The position numbers and the translations under genes are program-made. Below are positions 33,034 through 42,380 of a stretch of DNA of 64,000 nt, one piece after another (position 1 is the stretch's first letter; each line of letters opens with the position of its first letter). The notes below the pieces were generated by a model. The model did no database searches. It saw only the letters and a list, made by a program, of their open reading frames with translations, and had not been told where the DNA came from. This stretch comes from an uncultured Stenotrophomonas sp. (GTDB lineage: Bacteria; Pseudomonadota; Gammaproteobacteria; Xanthomonadales; Xanthomonadaceae): positions 62,001 to 126,000 of the forward strand of contig NZ_CAMFIA010000011.1 of assembly GCF_945952405.1 (NCBI RefSeq). Reading direction: 5' to 3'.

Positions 33034-33261
33034 ATGCGTACCCTGCTCCTGCTGCCCCTGGCCCTGCTTGCCGCGTGTTCCACCGCGCCCACCGAGCTGG
33101 ATCCGATCTCGTATCAATGCCAGCAGCAGCTGGACGCCTACCGCGAACAGCCGGCCCTGCGTGATTCGCGCAGCGAGCGCCCACCGCTGCCGGTGGCACC
33201 GATCAGCGATGCCTGCGACAGGGAGCTCAAGCGCAAGGGCGTGGACCGCCCGCTGCGCTGA
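33034..33261 (+). CDS. Small Cys-containing lipoprotein (75 aa)
   Basis: 75 residues: lipoprotein signal with lipobox (LPLALLAACSTAP, Cys about residue 15) and a short mature part with two further Cys (YQCQQQLDAYR and SDACDRELK) spaced to form a disulfide. No family recognised. Start ATG 33034. Followed 48 bases later by the DUF2145 gene. Confidence 0.7.
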   Translation: MRTLLLLPLALLAACSTAPTELDPISYQCQQQLDAYREQPALRDSRSERPPLPVAPISDACDRELKRKGVDRPLR

Positions 33262-33309
33262 GCGGCGTATGATCGGCGCGCGGGCCTACCCGCCGTTGAA
33301 GGTATCGAC

Positions 33310-34161
33310 ATGGATCGTTCTCCCCGCCTGCCCGGCATCCTGCTGCTGATCATCGGCCTGCTGGCTGCTGCACCCACGTGGGCCAACAGCAGCGTCTGCC
33401 GCGAGCGCTACCCCAGCGTGGCGGCGCAGGCGGCCATGCTGGATGTGGCCTGGACCACCGCCGAGCGACTGGATGCGCTGCCCGATGTGGACGTGGTGGT
33501 GGCCGCACGCGGTGGCCAGGACCTGAGCCGTTACGGCCTGCGCCACAGCCATCTGGCCTTCCTGCTGCGCGAGGACGACGGCCGCTGGCGTGCGATGCAT
33601 CTGCTCAACCGATGCAAGACCGACAGCTCGCAGCTGTACCACGAGGGCCTGGGCAACTTCGTCGGCGAGAGCGGCGGCCATACCGACCTGCGCATCGGCG
33701 TGCCGTCGGCAGCGCTGCGCGCCGCGCTGAAGGCAATGCTGGTCTCGCCCTCGATCCAGCCCAAGGCGCTGCATGAAACCCGCTACAACGTGGTTGCCTA
33801 TCCGTTCGCCACCGACTACCAGAACTCCAACCAGTGGGTCCTGGAAGTGCTGGCCGCGGCGATGGCGCAGGCCGACGGTGCCGCGGCCATCGTCAAGCGC
33901 GAACAGGCCCAGCAGTGGCTGCGCCAGCAGAAGTACCAGCCCAGCGTGCTGCATATCGGGCTCGGCAAGCGCGTCGGTGCACGCCTGTTCGTGGCCAACG
34001 CGACCACCACCGACCACCCCGCCGGCGAACGCCTCTCCGGCAACTATTCGGTGGTGACGGTGGAATCGGTATTCGACTTCCTGCACCAGCGCAGCCAGCT
34101 GCAGCAGGAACTGGTGATTCCCCATGTGCCGGTGGCCACGGCCGCCGCAGCCACCCCCTGA
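33310..34161 (+). CDS. DUF2145 family secreted protein
   Basis: 283 residues with signal peptide (LLLIIGLLAAAPTWANSS). Contains DUF2145 features: VVAARGGQDLSRYGLRHSHLAF, LLNRCKTDSSQLYHEGLGNF and YNVVAYPFATDYQNSNQWVLE. The conserved Arg/His/Cys and Asn-Trp residues suggest a cysteine-hydrolase-like pocket, but function is unknown. It heads a run of secreted proteins (34181 and 34716) separated by 19 and 31 bases, an apparent operon. Confidence 0.8.
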   Translation: MDRSPRLPGILLLIIGLLAAAPTWANSSVCRERYPSVAAQAAMLDVAWTTAERLDALPDVDVVVAARGGQDLSRYGLRHSHLAFLLREDDGRWRAMHLLNRCKTDSSQLYHEGLGNFVGESGGHTDLRIGVPSAALRAALKAMLVSPSIQPKALHETRYNVVAYPFATDYQNSNQWVLEVLAAAMAQADGAAAIVKREQAQQWLRQQKYQPSVLHIGLGKRVGARLFVANATTTDHPAGERLSGNYSVVTVESVFDFLHQRSQLQQELVIPHVPVATAAAATP

Positions 34162-34180
34162 TTTCCGCAAGGAAAACGAC

Positions 34181-34684
34181 ATGCGCCTGCTGCACCGCTG
34201 CCTGATGCCGATGCTGATCGTCACTGCCCTGGCCTGCTCGGCCAACGCCCATGCCGGGCGCCGGATCGTCATCATCCATGATGCGCCGCCAGCGGGGCCG
34301 AGCCTGGAAATGTCCTCGCAGCTGGTGGAGTCGGCGCGCGCAGCCGCCGCCAGGGAGGCACAGGATGCTGCCGACGCCGGCCGCCCGCTGGCGCGCCCTG
34401 CGCAGATCAAGCTGCCGCAGATGCAGGTGAGCGCGATCGCGACCACGGTCGATGGCCGCCGCGAAGTGCTGCTGCGCGATGCCAACGATCCGGCCAATAC
34501 CGCATCCATGCAGTATCCGCAGCGCACCGGCGATCCGGCCGTGCAGTTCAGCGTCGGCCAGACCGTCAACTTCGAGCCGACCGGTGCCGACCAGGGCTGG
34601 CAACTGAAGGACGAGCAGGGCCGCGCATTGGAATACCTGCCCGAGGCCACCGGCCCGCGCGACATCTTCGATACCCGGCGCTGA
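34181..34684 (+). CDS. Hypothetical secreted protein, paralogue A
   Basis: 167 residues with signal peptide (LMPMLIVTALACSANAHAG). Residues about 80-160 align with the next gene: VSAIATTVDGRREVLLRD...FSVGQTVNFEPTGADQGWQLKDEQGRALEYLP versus the copy at 34716. No family recognised. Start ATG 34181 is preceded by AAGGAAAA. Likely translated from the DUF2145 transcript. Confidence 0.7.
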   Translation: MRLLHRCLMPMLIVTALACSANAHAGRRIVIIHDAPPAGPSLEMSSQLVESARAAAAREAQDAADAGRPLARPAQIKLPQMQVSAIATTVDGRREVLLRDANDPANTASMQYPQRTGDPAVQFSVGQTVNFEPTGADQGWQLKDEQGRALEYLPEATGPRDIFDTRR

Positions 34685-34715
34685 GTCGCCGTCTTGTACT
34701 GACCAGGAGGTCTGC

Positions 34716-35228
34716 ATGTTCCGTTGCCTGCGTATTCCCGCCACTGCCCTGCTGCTTTCCGCGCTGCTGGTGCCCACCGTCCATGCCGGCGCCGCGCCGC
34801 AGTTGAACAGCAGCGAGGCCAGCGTGCTGATCACCTCGCTGATCGTGGTGTCGGTCCCGCTCGCCGCGTCGGCGGGCCTGTCCGAACTTTCCAAGGCCCC
34901 GTTCAAGGCCAGCGAGCGCAACGGCAAGGCCACGCGCAGCAAGGCGGTACCGCTGCCGCCGATGGAAGTGAAGAAGGTCGAGACCACGCCGGAGGGCGAA
35001 CGCCAGGTGCAGTTGCAGGTGCCCGACAAGGCCGATCAGACCGCCACCCTGCGCTGGCCGGCGCAGGTGCACGAAGACCTGACCGCGGCCTTCGTGGTGG
35101 GCCAGCAGGTGCATTTCGACCCCACCGAGGCGGGCGCCGGCTGGACCGTGAAGAGCGCGCAGGGCCAGGCCCTGGCCTACGTACCCACGGCCTACGCCGC
35201 CGGCGACGTGATGAGCGAAGCGCTGTAA
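34716..35228 (+). CDS. Hypothetical secreted protein, paralogue B (STM0539-like arrangement)
   Basis: 170 residues with signal peptide (LLLSALLVPTVHAGAAP). The C-terminal half repeats the pattern of paralogue A (VETTPEGERQVQLQV...FVVGQQVHFDPTEAGAGWTVKSAQGQALAYVP). The N-terminal half differs: a hydrophobic stretch ASVLITSLIVVSVPLAASAGL could be a second membrane-interacting helix. Clusters of DUF2145 with such proteins occur in other proteobacteria, of unknown function. AGGAGG precedes the start. Confidence 0.7.
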   Translation: MFRCLRIPATALLLSALLVPTVHAGAAPQLNSSEASVLITSLIVVSVPLAASAGLSELSKAPFKASERNGKATRSKAVPLPPMEVKKVETTPEGERQVQLQVPDKADQTATLRWPAQVHEDLTAAFVVGQQVHFDPTEAGAGWTVKSAQGQALAYVPTAYAAGDVMSEAL

Positions 35229-35304
35229 AACTGAACGGACGGTTTTGGTATTGCCGCGGGCCGGGCGGATAATGGGCGATCCCCCTTTGTCCTCCTGGCT
35301 CGCC

Positions 35305-35871
35305 ATGTCCGTGCGTCCTGCCCCTGTGTTTGCCCCGCTGACTCCGCGCGCCCTGGTGCTGGCGGTGCTGGCGATGGGCGCGGTGGTGCTGCTGTCCAAC
35401 GTGCTGGTGCAGTACCCGATCAACGACTGGCTGACCTGGGGCGCCTTCAGCTATCCGGTCGCGTTCCTGGTCAGCAACCTGATCAACCGCCGCTTCGGCC
35501 CGGGCCCGGCCCGCCGCGTGGCGTGGATCGGGTTCGCGGTGGCAGTGCTGCTGTCGATCTGGGTGGCGACGCCGCGCATCGCCATCGCCTCGTGCTCGGC
35601 GTTCATCGTCGCGCAGCTGCTGGACATCACCGTGTTCGACCGCCTGCGCCGTGGCAGCTGGTGGCGCGCACCGATGGTGGCCACCACCTGCAGTGCGACG
35701 GTGGATACCACGATTTTCTGGTCGATCGCCTTTGCCGGCTCGGCGCTGCCGTGGGTGAGCTGGGCCGCGGGCGACCTGGCGGTGAAGCTGGCGATCGGCG
35801 TGTGCCTGCTGGCCCCGTTCCGCGCACTGCTGTGGAAGATGGCACCGCTGCGGACCGAACGCGCCGGCTGA
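35305..35871 (+). CDS. VUT family (YhhQ-like) transporter, putative queuosine-precursor uptake
   Basis: 188 residues with about five to six membrane helices (LVLAVLAMGAVVLLSNVLVQYP at the start) and the conserved AFSYPVAFLVSNLINRRFGP and IASCSAFIVAQLLDITVFDRLR segments of the VUT/DUF165 family. YhhQ imports queuosine precursors (preQ0/preQ1). No preQ1 riboswitch was recognised upstream. ATG 35305 fits the first helix. Confidence 0.82.
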   Translation: MSVRPAPVFAPLTPRALVLAVLAMGAVVLLSNVLVQYPINDWLTWGAFSYPVAFLVSNLINRRFGPGPARRVAWIGFAVAVLLSIWVATPRIAIASCSAFIVAQLLDITVFDRLRRGSWWRAPMVATTCSATVDTTIFWSIAFAGSALPWVSWAAGDLAVKLAIGVCLLAPFRALLWKMAPLRTERAG

Positions 35872-35904
35872 AGCCTGATTGGTAGGTGCTTGCTGGTTGG
35901 TGGG

Positions 35905-35980
35905 TGCCGACCGTTGGTCGGCACTGGCCTTCAGCCTTCATCGCAACCGACAGATCGTGCCGACCAACGGTCGGCACCCA
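35905..35980. repeat. Inverted pair of GTGCCGACCGTTGGTCGGCAC palindromes
   Basis: Units at about 35905-35926 (GTGCCGACC-GTT-GGTCGGCAC) and about 35957-35978 (inverted order), between the VUT and glnE gene ends. Related in design to the TGCGGACC pair at 29737/30232. Confidence 0.75.
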
Positions 35981-36051
35981 CCAGAAGCCAAGCCATGCGC
36001 GGCTCCTGCCCTGGTAGCTGCCAACCTGGGTTGGCGTTCTGTCGTGGCCGC

Positions 36052-38847
36052 TCAGGCAAACGGCAACTCGGCGGCGATGCATGCGGCGGTGATCGCCGCA
36101 CAGGCGTCTTCGATCGCCGGGGTGGTCGGCGCCAGCCGCGGGCGTCGATCCAGGGTGCAGGCCAGGCCCACTTCCAGCAACGTGGCGTGGGCGCTGTGCA
36201 GCGCCTGCGCCGTGCCATCGACCAGGAAGCCGGCCGCGGCCAGTGCGTCGATCAGTGACGGTGTATCGCGCGGCTGCAGCAGCCCCGCATGCTGCGCACT
36301 GCACGCCAGCACCCCGGTCTGCAGCAGGAACTCCAGATCCACCACGCCGCCGGGTCCCTGCTTCAGATCCAAGCGCGCGGCATCGCTGCGATCCAGCTCG
36401 GTGCGCATGCGCCCACGCATCTTCAGCACGTCGGCATACAGCGTGGCCCGATCGCGTTGGCGCCCCAGTGTCTGCGCGCGCACCTGCTCGAAGTCGGCCA
36501 GCAGGCTGGCATCGCCGGCGACGCCACGCGCACGCACCAGCGCCTGGTGTTCCCAGGTCCACGCGCGCTCGCGCTGGTACTCGGTGTAGCTGGCCAGTGA
36601 AGACACCAGTGAGCCCTTGCCACCATCCGGGCGCAGGCGCACGTCGATGTCGTACAGGCGCCCGGCGGCGGTCACCGCACCGAGCAGCGCCATCACTTTC
36701 TGCGCCAGGCGTGCATACCAGCGCCCCGGCTCCAATGGGCGTGCGCCATCGCTGGCCTCCACCCCGGCCGGATGGTCGTGCAGGAACACCAGGTCCAGGT
36801 CCGAACCAAAGCCCAGTTCGAGACCGCCGAGGCTGCCATAGCCGATGATCGCAAAGCGTCCGCCCGGAATTTCGCCGTGCGCTGCGCGCATGTCCGCTTC
36901 GGCCATCGCCAGCACGGTCATCACCACCGCCTGCGCCAGTTCGGCCAGTTGCCGGGTGCTGTCCACCGCGCCCTGACGCCCGTCCAGCGTAGCCATCGCC
37001 ATGCGGAAGCTGAGGGCCAGCCGCGTCTCGTTGAGCCAGCGCAGCTGTGATTCGGGATCTTCCACCGGCAGCACCTGCCGGCACTCGGCCAGCATGCCGT
37101 CGAAGCCGGGCATCGGTCCGGACACGCGCACATCCAGCAGCTCGTCCAGCAGCAGCGGGTACGCGGCCAGGCGTTCGGCCAGCAGCGCGCTGCGTGCCAG
37201 CACATCGACCAGCCGTGCCAGTGCGCTCGGTTGCTCGTCCAGCAGCGCCAGATAGCTGGTCCGGCGCAACACCGCCTGCAGCAGGCCGAGCACGCGCTTG
37301 AGCGCAGCGTCCGGCTGCGGGGAACGCGTGGCCGCATGCAGCAGTGCCGGCAATACGCGGTCCAGGCGCGCACGTGCCGCATCGGACAGCGACTTCACGC
37401 CGCTGCCCTGGGCGAAATCGCGCAGCGACTGGTCGGCACCGTTGGCGTCGAGGAAACCGGCTTCGGCCAGCAGCGGCGCGTTGCTGCCCTCCGGCAGGCT
37501 GCGCCAGTAGTTGGCCAGCGCGTCCGGCGCGGCCTGGCCCTTGCGCGGCGCCAGCAGCGCGGCGAATTCGGTACTGACCCGCTGCTGCTGCACGGCCAGT
37601 GCCGCGCGCAGCACGTCCCAGTCGGGGTAACCCAGGCCGACGGCGATCCGCTCGCGATCCAGCGCATCACCCGGCAGCACGTGGGTCTGTGCGTCGCGCA
37701 GCATCTGCAGGCGGTTCTCCAGGCGGCGCAGGAACAGGTAGGCCTCGCGCAATGCGGCGCCGTCGTCCGCGGCGATCTGCCCTGCGCCGACCAGTGCATC
37801 CAGCGCGACCAGCAGGCGGCGTTCGCGCAGCACCGGCTCACGCCCGCCACGGATCAGCTGCAGCGCCTGGCACAGGAACTCGATCTCGCGGATACCCCCG
37901 GCACCGCGCTTGATGTCTTCGTGCAGCTCGCGGCGCGCCACTTCAGCGGTGATCGCCGCCTTCATCTCGCGCAGGCCATCGAGTGCGGTGAAATCCAGGT
38001 AGCGGCGATACACGAACGGGCGCAGGGTCTGCAGCCACGCTTCGCCGGCCGCGATATCGCCCGCCACCGCGCGCGCCTTCAGCCACGCGTAGCGCTCCCA
38101 GTCACGGCCCTCGCGCTGGAAATACTGGTCCATCGCCGCGAACGACAATGCAACGCGGCCGGCGCTGCCGAACGGACGCAGGCGCAGGTCGACGCGATGG
38201 CTGAAGCCATCGACGGTGGTTTCGTCCAGCAGCTTGGCCAGGCGCTGGCCGAGGCGGGCGAAGTATTCCTCGGCGGCCAGCGCGCGCGGCCCATCGGATT
38301 CACCGCCGTGCGGGTAGGCGTAGACCAGGTCGATATCGGAGCTGAAGTTGAGTTCGCCGCCGCCGAGCTTGCCGAGCCCGAACACCACCAGCTGCTGCGC
38401 GGCGCCTTCGCCATCGCGGACCACGCCGTGGCGCTGCGCGAATTCCTGCTGCAACGCCTGCAGCGCCAGCCGCAGGCAGTCCTCGGCCAGGCGGGTGGCA
38501 CCGGCAAGGGTCTGCGCGACATCGTCGAGCCCGGCCAGGTCGCGCCAGACCAGCCGCGTGGACATGGCCGTGCGCCAGCGCCGCAACTGCACGGGCCAGT
38601 CGCTGGGCTGCAGCGGGTCGAGTACCGGTGTCGCAATCGGCGGGCATCCGGGCGCGGCCAGCTGCGCCAGCAGCGCCGGTTGCCGGACCAGGGTGTCGAG
38701 GGCGAAATCACTGGCCACGGCCAGCCGGGTCAGCAGGGGCTGCAGGTCGGTCGGCACGGGCTCGGGCAGGACCTGGGCCAGGCGCGCCAGGGCGCGATCG
38801 ACGACGGGCTGCAGGGCGGCGGGCAATTCAGCGGAGGCGAAGGTCAT
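36052..38847 (-). CDS. glnE: Glutamine synthetase adenylyltransferase/deadenylylase
   Basis: 931 residues, normal for GlnE. Two nucleotidyltransferase domains are visible: the N-terminal deadenylylating copy with [20 protein letters not shown] (about residues 186-205) and the C-terminal adenylylating copy with [16 protein letters not shown] (about residues 680-695), each followed by the usual helical substrate-recruitment region. It controls GlnA activity in response to PII. Start ATG 38847; ends 50 bases from the VUT-side palindromes. Confidence 0.95.
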   Translation of the reverse strand: MTFASAELPAALQPVVDRALARLAQVLPEPVPTDLQPLLTRLAVASDFALDTLVRQPALLAQLAAPGCPPIATPVLDPLQPSDWPVQLRRWRTAMSTRLVWRDLAGLDDVAQTLAGATRLAEDCLRLALQALQQEFAQRHGVVRDGEGAAQQLVVFGLGKLGGGELNFSSDIDLVYAYPHGGESDGPRALAAEEYFARLGQRLAKLLDETTVDGFSHRVDLRLRPFGSAGRVALSFAAMDQYFQREGRDWERYAWLKARAVAGDIAAGEAWLQTLRPFVYRRYLDFTALDGLREMKAAITAEVARRELHEDIKRGAGGIREIEFLCQALQLIRGGREPVLRERRLLVALDALVGAGQIAADDGAALREAYLFLRRLENRLQMLRDAQTHVLPGDALDRERIAVGLGYPDWDVLRAALAVQQQRVSTEFAALLAPRKGQAAPDALANYWRSLPEGSNAPLLAEAGFLDANGADQSLRDFAQGSGVKSLSDAARARLDRVLPALLHAATRSPQPDAALKRVLGLLQAVLRRTSYLALLDEQPSALARLVDVLARSALLAERLAAYPLLLDELLDVRVSGPMPGFDGMLAECRQVLPVEDPESQLRWLNETRLALSFRMAMATLDGRQGAVDSTRQLAELAQAVVMTVLAMAEADMRAAHGEIPGGRFAIIGYGSLGGLELGFGSDLDLVFLHDHPAGVEASDGARPLEPGRWYARLAQKVMALLGAVTAAGRLYDIDVRLRPDGGKGSLVSSLASYTEYQRERAWTWEHQALVRARGVAGDASLLADFEQVRAQTLGRQRDRATLYADVLKMRGRMRTELDRSDAARLDLKQGPGGVVDLEFLLQTGVLACSAQHAGLLQPRDTPSLIDALAAAGFLVDGTAQALHSAHATLLEVGLACTLDRRPRLAPTTPAIEDACAAITAACIAAELPFA

Positions 38848-38867
38848 GGGTCGATTGTATCGACCCG

Positions 38868-38946
38868 GTAGTACCGACCGCTGGCCGGCAGATCCGACGG
38901 TCCTGCCGAAGATTGCTGGGGTTGCCGGCCAGCGGCCGGCACTACC
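38868..38946. repeat. REP palindromes (forward and inverted)
   Basis: A degenerate forward unit at 38868-38890 and a perfect inverted unit at 38921-38946 upstream of glnE. Confidence 0.8.
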
Positions 38947-38990
38947 GGTAATGGGGTCGCGTATTCATGTTTGGCGACGGGCAATAAAAA

Positions 38991-39020
38991 AGCCCGCTTG
39001 CAGCGAACTGCCAGCGGGCT
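38991..39020 (-). terminator. Leftward rho-independent terminator without an obvious gene
   Basis: Stem AGCCCGCT / AGCGGGCT (8 bp) with a 14-base loop that itself contains GCAG/CTGC. On the minus strand it is followed by TTTTTTATTG. The upstream minus-strand side is non-coding. Confidence 0.65.
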
Positions 39021-39210
39021 CTGCTCCCTCCCCCACGTCGGGATGCAGGGCCATCGTGCGGGCTGCGAAAGCACTTTGCACGCTGCACTGCAAAACAAAA
39101 CCGGTGGGTACGGGTGTCCCCGGCAGGGAAAAGCCATTCCACGAAGGTAGAACCCCCCGTACGGATGAGGATGGCCGATAATCGGGTTTCCCCCCAGAAA
39201 CACTGTCGTC

Positions 39211-40725
39211 ATGTCTGTTGATCGCATCGCCAACGCGCGTCTACGTGACCGCGTGGTCTCCGCCGAGGCCGCAGCCGCGCTGATCCAGCCCGGTGAAACC
39301 GTGGCCATGAGCGGCTTTACCGGCTCCGGGTATCCCAAGGCCGTTCCTGTCGAACTGGCCCGCCGCATCGAAGCGGTGCATGCCCAGGGCCAGCCCTTCC
39401 AGATCAAGCTGATGACCGGCGCCTCCACCGCGCCGGAACTCGATGGCGCGCTGGCCAAGGCCGATGGCATCGCCATGCGCATGCCGTTCCAGAGCGACCC
39501 GGATGCGCGCAACCGCATCAACGAAGGCAAGCTGGACTACATCGACATCCACCTCAGCCACGTCGCCCAGCACGTGTGGTTCGGCTTCTACGGCGAGATC
39601 GATACCGCCGTGATCGAAGTGTCGGCCATCCGCGAGGACGGCTCGCTGGTGCCCTCCACCTCGGTCGGCAACAACAAGACCTGGCTGGACCTGGCGAAGA
39701 AGGTGATCGTCGAGGTCAACGAATGGCAGCCGGCCGGCGTCGACGGCATGCATGACATCTACTACGGCACCGCGCTGCCGCCGCACCGCAAGCCGATTCC
39801 GCTGGTCAACGCCAACGACCGCATCGGTGACACCGCGCTGCGCTGCGACCCGGACAAGATCGTGGCCGTGGTGCGCACCAATGGCCCGGACCGCAACAGC
39901 CCGTTCAGCCCGATCGATGCGACCAGCGAACAGATCGCCTCGCACCTGATCGAGTTCCTCCAGCACGAAGTGAAGAAGGGCCGCCTGCCGCCGAACCTGC
40001 TGCCGCTGCAGTCGGGCGTGGGCAACATCCCCAACGCGGTGCTGGCCGGCCTGGCCAAGAGTGGTTTCCGCGACCTGGCGGCGTTCACCGAAGTGATCCA
40101 GGACGGCATGCTCGACCTGCTGCGCGATGGCGTGCTGAGCTACGCGTCGTGCACCGGCTTCGCGCTGAGCCCGCAGGCCAACGAGACGTTCAAGGAAAAC
40201 ATCGATTTCTACCGCGAGCGCATCATCATGCGCACGCAGGAAATCTCCAACCATCCGGAACTGGTGCGCCGCCTTGGCTGCATCGGCATGAACGGCATGA
40301 TCGAAGTGGACATCTACGGCAACGTCAATTCGACGCACGTGATGGGCACCCGGATCATGAACGGCATCGGCGGTTCCGGCGACTTTGCCCGCAATGGTTT
40401 CCTGTCGGCGTTCCTGAGCCCGTCCACGGCCAAGAACGGCACCATCTCGGCGATCGTGCCAATGGCCAGCCATGTTGACCACACCGAGCACGACGTGTCG
40501 GTGATCGTCACCGAACAGGGCCTGGCCGACCTGCGCGGCCTGACCCCGCGCAAGCGCGCGCAGGTGCTGATCGACAACTGCGCGCATCCGGACTTCCGCC
40601 CGCAGCTGCAGGACTACTTCGACCGTGCCAGCCGCGAGAGCTACGGCAAGCACACCCCGCACCTGCTGCCGGAAGCGCTGTCGTGGCACCAGCACTGGCT
40701 GGATACCGGCACGATGAAGCGCTGA
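39211..40725 (+). CDS. Acetyl-CoA hydrolase / succinyl-CoA:acetate CoA-transferase
   Basis: 504 residues of the Cat1/AarC/ScpC family. The family motifs GSGYPKAVPVELARRI near the start, LPLQSGVGNIPNAVLAGL, FTEVIQDGMLDLLRDG (with the catalytic Glu), and NGIGGSGDFARNGFLSAFLS are present. It transfers CoA between succinyl-CoA/acetyl-CoA and short-chain acids, or hydrolyses acetyl-CoA; the two reactions cannot be told apart by sequence alone. Stands alone with a 40734-40773 palindrome after its stop. Confidence 0.9.
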   Translation: MSVDRIANARLRDRVVSAEAAAALIQPGETVAMSGFTGSGYPKAVPVELARRIEAVHAQGQPFQIKLMTGASTAPELDGALAKADGIAMRMPFQSDPDARNRINEGKLDYIDIHLSHVAQHVWFGFYGEIDTAVIEVSAIREDGSLVPSTSVGNNKTWLDLAKKVIVEVNEWQPAGVDGMHDIYYGTALPPHRKPIPLVNANDRIGDTALRCDPDKIVAVVRTNGPDRNSPFSPIDATSEQIASHLIEFLQHEVKKGRLPPNLLPLQSGVGNIPNAVLAGLAKSGFRDLAAFTEVIQDGMLDLLRDGVLSYASCTGFALSPQANETFKENIDFYRERIIMRTQEISNHPELVRRLGCIGMNGMIEVDIYGNVNSTHVMGTRIMNGIGGSGDFARNGFLSAFLSPSTAKNGTISAIVPMASHVDHTEHDVSVIVTEQGLADLRGLTPRKRAQVLIDNCAHPDFRPQLQDYFDRASRESYGKHTPHLLPEALSWHQHWLDTGTMKR

Positions 40726-40733
40726 CTGCGTTG

Positions 40734-40773
40734 GGGGTCAGAGCCCTTTTCTGCCGAAAAGGGATCTGACCCC
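40734..40773. repeat. GGGGTCAGAG...CTGACCCC palindrome
   Basis: Long hairpin: GGGGTCAG outside and CCCTTTTC/GAAAAGGG inside with a TGCC loop. It sits eight bases past the CoA-transferase stop and could serve as terminator. A distinct dispersed repeat family. Confidence 0.7.
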
Positions 40774-40787
40774 AGGCACGGACAGCT

Positions 40788-40843
40788 GGTAGAGCCGGCC
40801 GCTGGCCGGCTTCCCCAGCAGCCGGCCAGCGGCCGGCTCTACC
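40788..40843. repeat. REP palindrome pair (GTAGAGCC variant)
   Basis: Forward 40788-40812 and inverted 40820-40843, with AGAGCC flanks in place of AGTGCC. Confidence 0.8.
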
Positions 40844-40844
40844 T

Positions 40845-42209
40845 TCAGGCGCTGCGCAGGCTCGCCAGCGATTCGGCCTGCAGCCGCTCGTAGATCTCGA
40901 ACTCGTCGTTGACCGCTGCGCCCAGCGCCTGCTCGAAGGCCCCGCGGTTGGCATGGGCGGCATACGCCCGCTGTTCTTCACCGCCCAGGTTCGACTGGAA
41001 GATGCCTGCGGCGCTGACCGGCAGGAAGTCCTCGTAGACGATCGGATCGGCCGTGGCCAGGCCGGCGGCCACCAGCACTTCGGCCGGCAGATCGGCCACG
41101 CGCTCCGGTGCGGTGCGGCCCGCGTCGGTCAGCTGGTAGCGGTAGTAACCCAGCCCTTCCTGGCGCAGGGTGTCATGGTCATCCGGGAAACCGGCAAACA
41201 CCGCCTGCAGGCGCTGGCCGTAGTCGCCATCGGTGCTGCCGGCACCGCCTGCATCGCGTGCCTGCGCCAGCAGCTGGTCATACAGCGCGCGGCCCTTCGG
41301 GGTCAGCGCAAGGCCACGCTGTTCGATCTCGCCGAAGCGCGCGGTATGGGTGCCGGCGTCGCCACCCTCGCCGTGCGGGAAATGTACCGCTTCCTCCAGC
41401 GCCTTGAAGCTGGTCTGGCGCAGCAGGATCGGGCAGGCACGGCGCGGCGGGCCTTCGATCACCGCCTTGGCGGCCATGCCGTGCTCGATCATCGCCGCCT
41501 GCGCCGCATCGATGTCCAGCGTGCGCGGGGTCAGGTGGTTGATGTGCGGGCCACGGAAACTGACCACGTCGGCCACCAGGCGATGCGCCTTGTGCAGCGC
41601 GTGGTAGGTCGGCAGGTCAACGGTGGCATCACCGTGCCAACGGAAGGTTTCCAGTGCCTCGTCAACGAAACGCGCGGCATCGGCCTGCGACAGGCCACCG
41701 TCATGCTCGGCCTGGTCGATCAGCGCCAGCGCGCCCTCGGTGAAGATCCGGCGGCGGGCAAGGATGGTTGCCGACTCCGCGCGCAGTGCTTCGTCCTCGA
41801 TCAGCTCCAGGCGCAGCAGCGAGGTGAACACGCGGAACGGATTCTGCGCCAGCGCGGCGCCGGTCAACGGGCGGAACGCGGTGGAGTGCACCGGCACGCC
41901 GGCCACCGACAGGTCGTAGTAACCGACCGGATACATGCCCATCACCGCGAACAGGCGGCGCAGCGTCGCCAGCTCCTGCACGGTGCCGACGCGGATCGCG
42001 CCGTGGCGCTCTTCATCCAGGCGCGCGCGCTCATCGTTGCGCTGCAGCTGCGCGGCCAGCGCCGGATCCTGCTCCAGCACCTGCGCGTTGATCCGCTCCA
42101 CCAGTTCCACCAGCGTGCCGTACAGCGGCACTTCGGTGCGGTACATGCGGGACATGGCCTGTGCGAACAGGCGGCGGATCACATCAGGCGAAACGAAAGA
42201 GGCGCTCAT
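40845..42209 (-). CDS. 2-oxoadipate dioxygenase/decarboxylase (HglS/YdcJ, DUF1338)
   Basis: 454 residues of the YdcJ/DUF1338 family, VOC superfamily. Visible are the RIGTVQELATLRRLFAVMGMYPVGYYDLSVAG start of the metal-binding core (His in GVPVHSTAFRPL), the FRGPHINHLTPRTLDID segment with His ligands, and CPILLRQTSFKALEE. In Pseudomonas putida HglS converts 2-oxoadipate to D-2-hydroxyglutarate in lysine catabolism. Family assignment is firm; the physiological substrate here is inferred. Stop is within four bases of a REP unit. Confidence 0.88.
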   Translation of the reverse strand: MSASFVSPDVIRRLFAQAMSRMYRTEVPLYGTLVELVERINAQVLEQDPALAAQLQRNDERARLDEERHGAIRVGTVQELATLRRLFAVMGMYPVGYYDLSVAGVPVHSTAFRPLTGAALAQNPFRVFTSLLRLELIEDEALRAESATILARRRIFTEGALALIDQAEHDGGLSQADAARFVDEALETFRWHGDATVDLPTYHALHKAHRLVADVVSFRGPHINHLTPRTLDIDAAQAAMIEHGMAAKAVIEGPPRRACPILLRQTSFKALEEAVHFPHGEGGDAGTHTARFGEIEQRGLALTPKGRALYDQLLAQARDAGGAGSTDGDYGQRLQAVFAGFPDDHDTLRQEGLGYYRYQLTDAGRTAPERVADLPAEVLVAAGLATADPIVYEDFLPVSAAGIFQSNLGGEEQRAYAAHANRGAFEQALGAAVNDEFEIYERLQAESLASLRSA

Positions 42210-42304
42210 CAGTCACTCGATTACGGGAACGGGGAACAGCTCGAACCCGTATTGTCGCCGGAGCGCGCGGTGGCGGCGATATGCAGAGCAACATGAAGGA
42301 CACC

Positions 42305-42380
42305 GGTAGTGCCGGCCGCTGGCCGGCAACCTCCGGATGCCTGGAAGGACGCAGTTGCCGGCCAGCGGCCGGCACTACCG
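42305..42380. repeat. REP palindrome pair
   Basis: Forward 42305-42330 and inverted 42357-42380, between the DUF1338 gene's start region and the end of the next left-pointing gene, whose stop codon (42375) lies inside the inverted unit. Confidence 0.82.

Larger units (their letters stand above)
38848..39210. other. 363-bp gap: REP pair, leftward terminator, no gene
   Basis: Contains the inverted REP pair (38868-38946), a leftward rho-independent terminator (38991-39020) and about 190 bp before the CoA-transferase start. No protein frame is convincing. Because no gene lies between the start of the CoA-transferase and this terminator on the minus strand, a short minus-strand transcript of about 100-190 nt is possible. 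Confidence 0.5.

Noticed and set aside
37231..38871. 546-residue plus-strand frame over glnE
   Set aside because: Shadow of glnE with low-complexity Gln/Ala/His composition.
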